Assembly (NCBI RefSeq): GCF_014695385.1
Contig: NZ_JACJOD010000030.1
Coordinates: 186,001 to 250,000 of the forward strand
Source of the DNA: Trichocoleus sp. FACHB-46
Lineage (GTDB): Bacteria > Cyanobacteriota > Cyanobacteriia > FACHB-46
Reading direction: 5' to 3'
DNA length: 64,000 nt
Shown here piece by piece: positions 61,597-64,000 of the stretch; positions within the stretch are counted from its first letter, which is position 1, and each line of letters opens with the position of its first letter. A program made the translations under genes and the position numbers. The notes beneath the pieces are model-generated. The model did no database searches. It saw only the letters and a list, made by a program, of their open reading frames with translations, and had not been told where the DNA came from.

Positions 61597-61622
61597 CCTC
61601 AACGCCTACATGTCAACGCCTG

Positions 61623-61695
61623 GTAGGGGCATCCGTTGCGGATGTGTTGTGGGTGCCTTTTCACCATTGAGGGCATCCCTTGTGGGTGCCCCTAC
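61623..61695. repeat. MITE-like palindromic element, about 73 bp
   Basis: The ends are 8-bp inverted repeats, GTAGGGGC and GCCCCTAC, and GGGCATCC or GTGGGTGCC motifs recur inside, so the unit folds on itself. It sits between the DUF456 gene and the end of rfbB. Confidence 0.6.
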
Positions 61696-61737
61696 AATAG
61701 AGCAAAAATTTTGTGTCTACGCAGCTATCAAGTAGGT

Positions 61738-62847
61738 TTAGGCGTAGACCTTGCGGTAATAGGCTTGATATTCCTCAGAGAGCAGAGGTCGCCACCAATT
61801 GGGGTGGTCTAAATACCATTGCACAGTTTTGCGTAAGCCTGCTGCAACCGTTTCTTGGGGAGTCCAGCCCAGCTCGGTTTTAATCTTGCTGGCATCAATG
61901 GCGTAACGGCGATCGTGCCCTGGGCGGTCTTTGACATACGTAATCAGCTGATGGCAAGGACGCACAGGCAAGTCAGGAGCCAACTCGTCCATCAAGTCGC
62001 ACAGCATGTGAACTAGGTCAATATTTTTGACTTCGTTATTGCCGCCAATATTATAAGTTTCTCCTGGCTGCCCTTGGTGGATCACGGTGTCTAAGGCGCG
62101 GCAATGGTCTTCCACGTAAAGCCAGTCACGCACGTTTTGACCATCACCATACACAGGTAACGACTTGCTCAGCAAAATGTTGATACACATCAAAGGAATC
62201 AACTTTTCTGGGAAGTGGTAAGGACCGTAATTGTTGGAGCAGTTAGTAATGAGGGTGGGCAGGTTGTAAGTGTGGTAGTAAGCGCGGGCGAAATGATCAC
62301 TACCTGCTTTGGAGGCTGAGTAGGGGCTGTTCGGAGCGTAGGGAGTGGTTTCGCTAAAGGCTGGATCGTCAGAACCTAAGCTGCCATAAACTTCGTCGGT
62401 AGAGACGTGCAAGAAGCGATAGTGACTCGGTTTTTGATGGGCTTCCCAATGGTGACGAAACGCCTCTAGAAGCGTGAAAGTGCCGACAACATTGGTGCGT
62501 ACGAAAGCACCAGGCGATAGAATCGAGCGATCGACATGGGATTCGGCAGCGAGGTGAGCGATCGCATCAACTTTTTCTTGCTTCAGTAAGGCATCTAGCA
62601 ACAAGCGATCGCAGATGTCTCCTTGAACAAAGCGAAAATTAGGCCGCTCCTCTAAACTTTCCAGGTTCCGCAGATTGCCAGCATAGGTCAGCGCATCCAG
62701 CACAATCACGCGATCTTCTGGATAGCGATCGCACCAGTAATGGACAAAATTGGAGCCAATAAACCCAGCTCCTCCCGTGATGATGATGCGGCGGGGATGA
62801 CGGCGCTGAGATTTTTGGTCTGCTGTGCCTTTGCCTGTCTCTGTCAT
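61738..62847 (-). CDS. rfbB: dTDP-glucose 4,6-dehydratase
   Basis: The 369-residue SDR enzyme has the NAD motif [55 protein letters not shown], the active-site [56 protein letters not shown] and [14 protein letters not shown]. These residues identify RmlB. It makes dTDP-4-keto-6-deoxyglucose for rhamnose and related sugars in LPS or exopolysaccharide. It follows the RfaE1-like kinase by 23 bp, so the two form an operon. The N-terminal 18 residues are a basic extension. Confidence 0.95.
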   Translation of the reverse strand: MTETGKGTADQKSQRRHPRRIIITGGAGFIGSNFVHYWCDRYPEDRVIVLDALTYAGNLRNLESLEERPNFRFVQGDICDRLLLDALLKQEKVDAIAHLAAESHVDRSILSPGAFVRTNVVGTFTLLEAFRHHWEAHQKPSHYRFLHVSTDEVYGSLGSDDPAFSETTPYAPNSPYSASKAGSDHFARAYYHTYNLPTLITNCSNNYGPYHFPEKLIPLMCINILLSKSLPVYGDGQNVRDWLYVEDHCRALDTVIHQGQPGETYNIGGNNEVKNIDLVHMLCDLMDELAPDLPVRPCHQLITYVKDRPGHDRRYAIDASKIKTELGWTPQETVAAGLRKTVQWYLDHPNWWRPLLSEEYQAYYRKVYA

Positions 62848-62870
62848 GTCGCTTGTTGTCTCCAGGTTAC

Positions 62871-63893
62871 TTAGTTCAGTAAATTTTGTAAGGCTAGTTT
62901 AATTTCAGAGGTAGTGGTTGTAGCAGTTCCAAACTGCCGCACCACAATGCTGGCTGCTAAGTTACCTAGAACAGCGGCTTCCCATACCGATGCTCCTGCA
63001 GTTAACCCCAGAGTTAAAGCTGCTACGACAGTATCGCCTGCCCCAGTGACATCAAATACGTCAGTGCGGTTAAAGGCAGGAATATGAAATTCCCCCCCTG
63101 ATTGCTCAAACAGGGTCATACCTGCTTCCCCACGGGTGATCAAAATATTTTGGGCCTCAGTTAAGTCTAAAAGATCACGTCCCGCTCGACTCAAATCCTG
63201 AGGAGTCGCGATCGCATAACCAACCGCTTGCTCCGCCTCTGGCAGGTTGGGCGTAAACAACAGGGCACCTCGATAGCGGTTCAGTTCTTTCTGAGTGTCC
63301 ACAATCGTGCAAGGATGCTGCAAAGCTGCGGCAGTTACCAATTGGGTGAGAGTGCCATCCCCGTAATCTGAACAAACAACTGCATCTACGGTGTCTTGAT
63401 GTTGCTGAATATACTGCGCTAATTGGAGCTGCAACTCTAGGTCTGGTGGCTCATCCGATTTGCGATCGACCCGCACAATCTGCTGCGTTACTGACTGACG
63501 AGCATGCCCAGAAATGCGAGTTTTAGTCACAGTGGGACGCTGGGCATCGACTAAGACTCCTTGAGTATCAATCCCAGCACTGGCGAAAATCTCGCGAATC
63601 ACCTGTCCTTGCTCATCCTTGCCAATCAGCCCTACCGCTTTGACCTGGGCTCCCAACTGAGCAAAGTTATAGACCGCGTTCGCGCCGCCTCCCGGAACTT
63701 GCCTGGTATTTTCATGCCGAATAATCAGCACCGGAGCTTCGCGAGAAATCCGCTCTACTTGACCTGTGAGAAATTCGTCTAGGGTTAAATCTCCCACCAC
63801 AAGAACCTTCGCCTGACTAAACTGCTCCAAGTAGTGAAACAGTTGGTCAGCCGCAGCGGTTAATTGCTTTGTAAACGAACGGTCTAAAGCCAT
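62871..63893 (-). CDS. rfaE1: PfkB-family heptose 7-phosphate kinase-like protein (RfaE domain 1)
   Basis: The 340-residue kinase has the RfaE/PfkB motifs [56 protein letters not shown] and the C-terminal [20 protein letters not shown] with catalytic Asp. It contains only the kinase domain; the adenylyltransferase part found fused in HldE is absent. The family phosphorylates D-glycero-D-manno-heptose 7-phosphate, and with the adjacent rfbB points to surface-polysaccharide synthesis. Other carbohydrate substrates of PfkB kinases are possible. Full-length, with the start ATG before ALDRSFTK. Confidence 0.85.
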   Translation of the reverse strand: MALDRSFTKQLTAAADQLFHYLEQFSQAKVLVVGDLTLDEFLTGQVERISREAPVLIIRHENTRQVPGGGANAVYNFAQLGAQVKAVGLIGKDEQGQVIREIFASAGIDTQGVLVDAQRPTVTKTRISGHARQSVTQQIVRVDRKSDEPPDLELQLQLAQYIQQHQDTVDAVVCSDYGDGTLTQLVTAAALQHPCTIVDTQKELNRYRGALLFTPNLPEAEQAVGYAIATPQDLSRAGRDLLDLTEAQNILITRGEAGMTLFEQSGGEFHIPAFNRTDVFDVTGAGDTVVAALTLGLTAGASVWEAAVLGNLAASIVVRQFGTATTTTSEIKLALQNLLN

Positions 63894-63962
63894 ATCTGCT
63901 GAAGCAGCCTAAGCTACCTGGAACAAACTTACAAAATTTGTTACACAAGTTCAAACAAAAAC

Positions 63963-63998
63963 TTAGCTAGGGGGTGCTTCCTCTGAAGGGATATCAGC
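63963..63998 (-). CDS. Possible 3' end of a further minus-strand gene
   Basis: Read on the minus strand, the last bases give ADIPSEEAPPS and a TAA stop. That acidic, Pro/Ser-rich sequence looks like a normal protein C-terminus, but only eleven codons are visible and other frames are open too. It would lie upstream of rfaE1 in the same direction. Confidence 0.25.
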   Translation of the reverse strand, partial: ADIPSEEAPPS

Positions 63999-64000
63999 AC

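Noticed and set aside
1-64000. CRISPR array, prophage or complete insertion sequence
   Set aside because: No regularly spaced direct repeats, phage genes or transposase frames were seen anywhere in the window; frequent GCGATCGC octamers are the genome-wide HIP1 motif, not an array.

Overview
The window comes from a cyanobacterial chromosome. The diagnostic content is a complete phycocyanin operon (cpcBA, linkers, bilin lyase subunits and three cpcG genes), thf1/psb29, ndhS, a CCB2/CCB4-type cytochrome b6f assembly protein, a GUN4-kinase fusion and a labA-like gene, with GCGATCGC (HIP1) octamers scattered throughout. No allophycocyanin, phycoerythrin or phycoerythrocyanin genes are present. 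No 16S rRNA is present either, so I do not name a genus.

Layout. 1-5.1 kb: 3' part of an exbB/exbD energiser pair, a DUF1232 protein, a large Cache-HAMP-PAS hybrid kinase and a single-domain response regulator. 5.2-9.3 kb: thioredoxin, a repeat-rich intergenic region, then two paralogous glycine-zipper proteins built from 18-residue repeats, a coiled-coil protein with an exact 31-residue repeat, and an unknown protein. 9.4-15.9 kb: tRNA-His, a DUF4359 protein, a Ser/Thr kinase fused to GUN4, a Dps with a three-histidine ferroxidase site, the siroheme genes (CbiX/SirB-like chelatase and cobA) and an RluA pseudouridine synthase. 16.4-23.7 kb: cpcB-A-C-D-D2-E-F-G1-G2-G3, with a strong hairpin after cpcA and a 20-nt-arm inverted repeat closing the operon.

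23.8-42.7 kb is mostly core genes: a patatin lipase, thf1, a STAS protein, hemF, an SRPBCC protein, mrp, rodA, ndhS, a HAS-barrel protein, a Kef-type antiporter with two UspA domains, a Nudix hydrolase, a secreted FAD oxidoreductase, clpS, trm1, a Uma2 nuclease, moaE and pyrB. 43.1-48.1 kb: a very large LOV hybrid histidine kinase containing an embedded AhpD-like domain, then mgtE. 48.3-64 kb: a GerMN lipoprotein, an AAG glycosylase, a 40-residue membrane protein, a metallo-beta-lactamase protein with a C-terminal Cys4 motif, a two-gene unit resembling the two halves of plant phytyl ester synthase, metG, labA, lptC, a PBP4-type DacB, the CCB protein, a DUF456 protein, and rfbB plus a RfaE-type sugar kinase.

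The genes work together mainly in light harvesting and pigment metabolism (phycocyanin assembly, hemF, siroheme synthesis, GUN4 kinase, Thf1, CCB), envelope biogenesis (RodA, LptC, DacB, RfbB, RfaE1) and signalling. I found no CRISPR array, phage, complete insertion sequence or defence island. The most unusual items are the GAF-AhpD-LOV-PAS kinase, the periodic-repeat protein trio at 6.3-8.5 kb, the split PES-like pair and the operon-embedded RNA hairpins of the cpc cluster. All functional statements rest on reading motifs; no database search was run.
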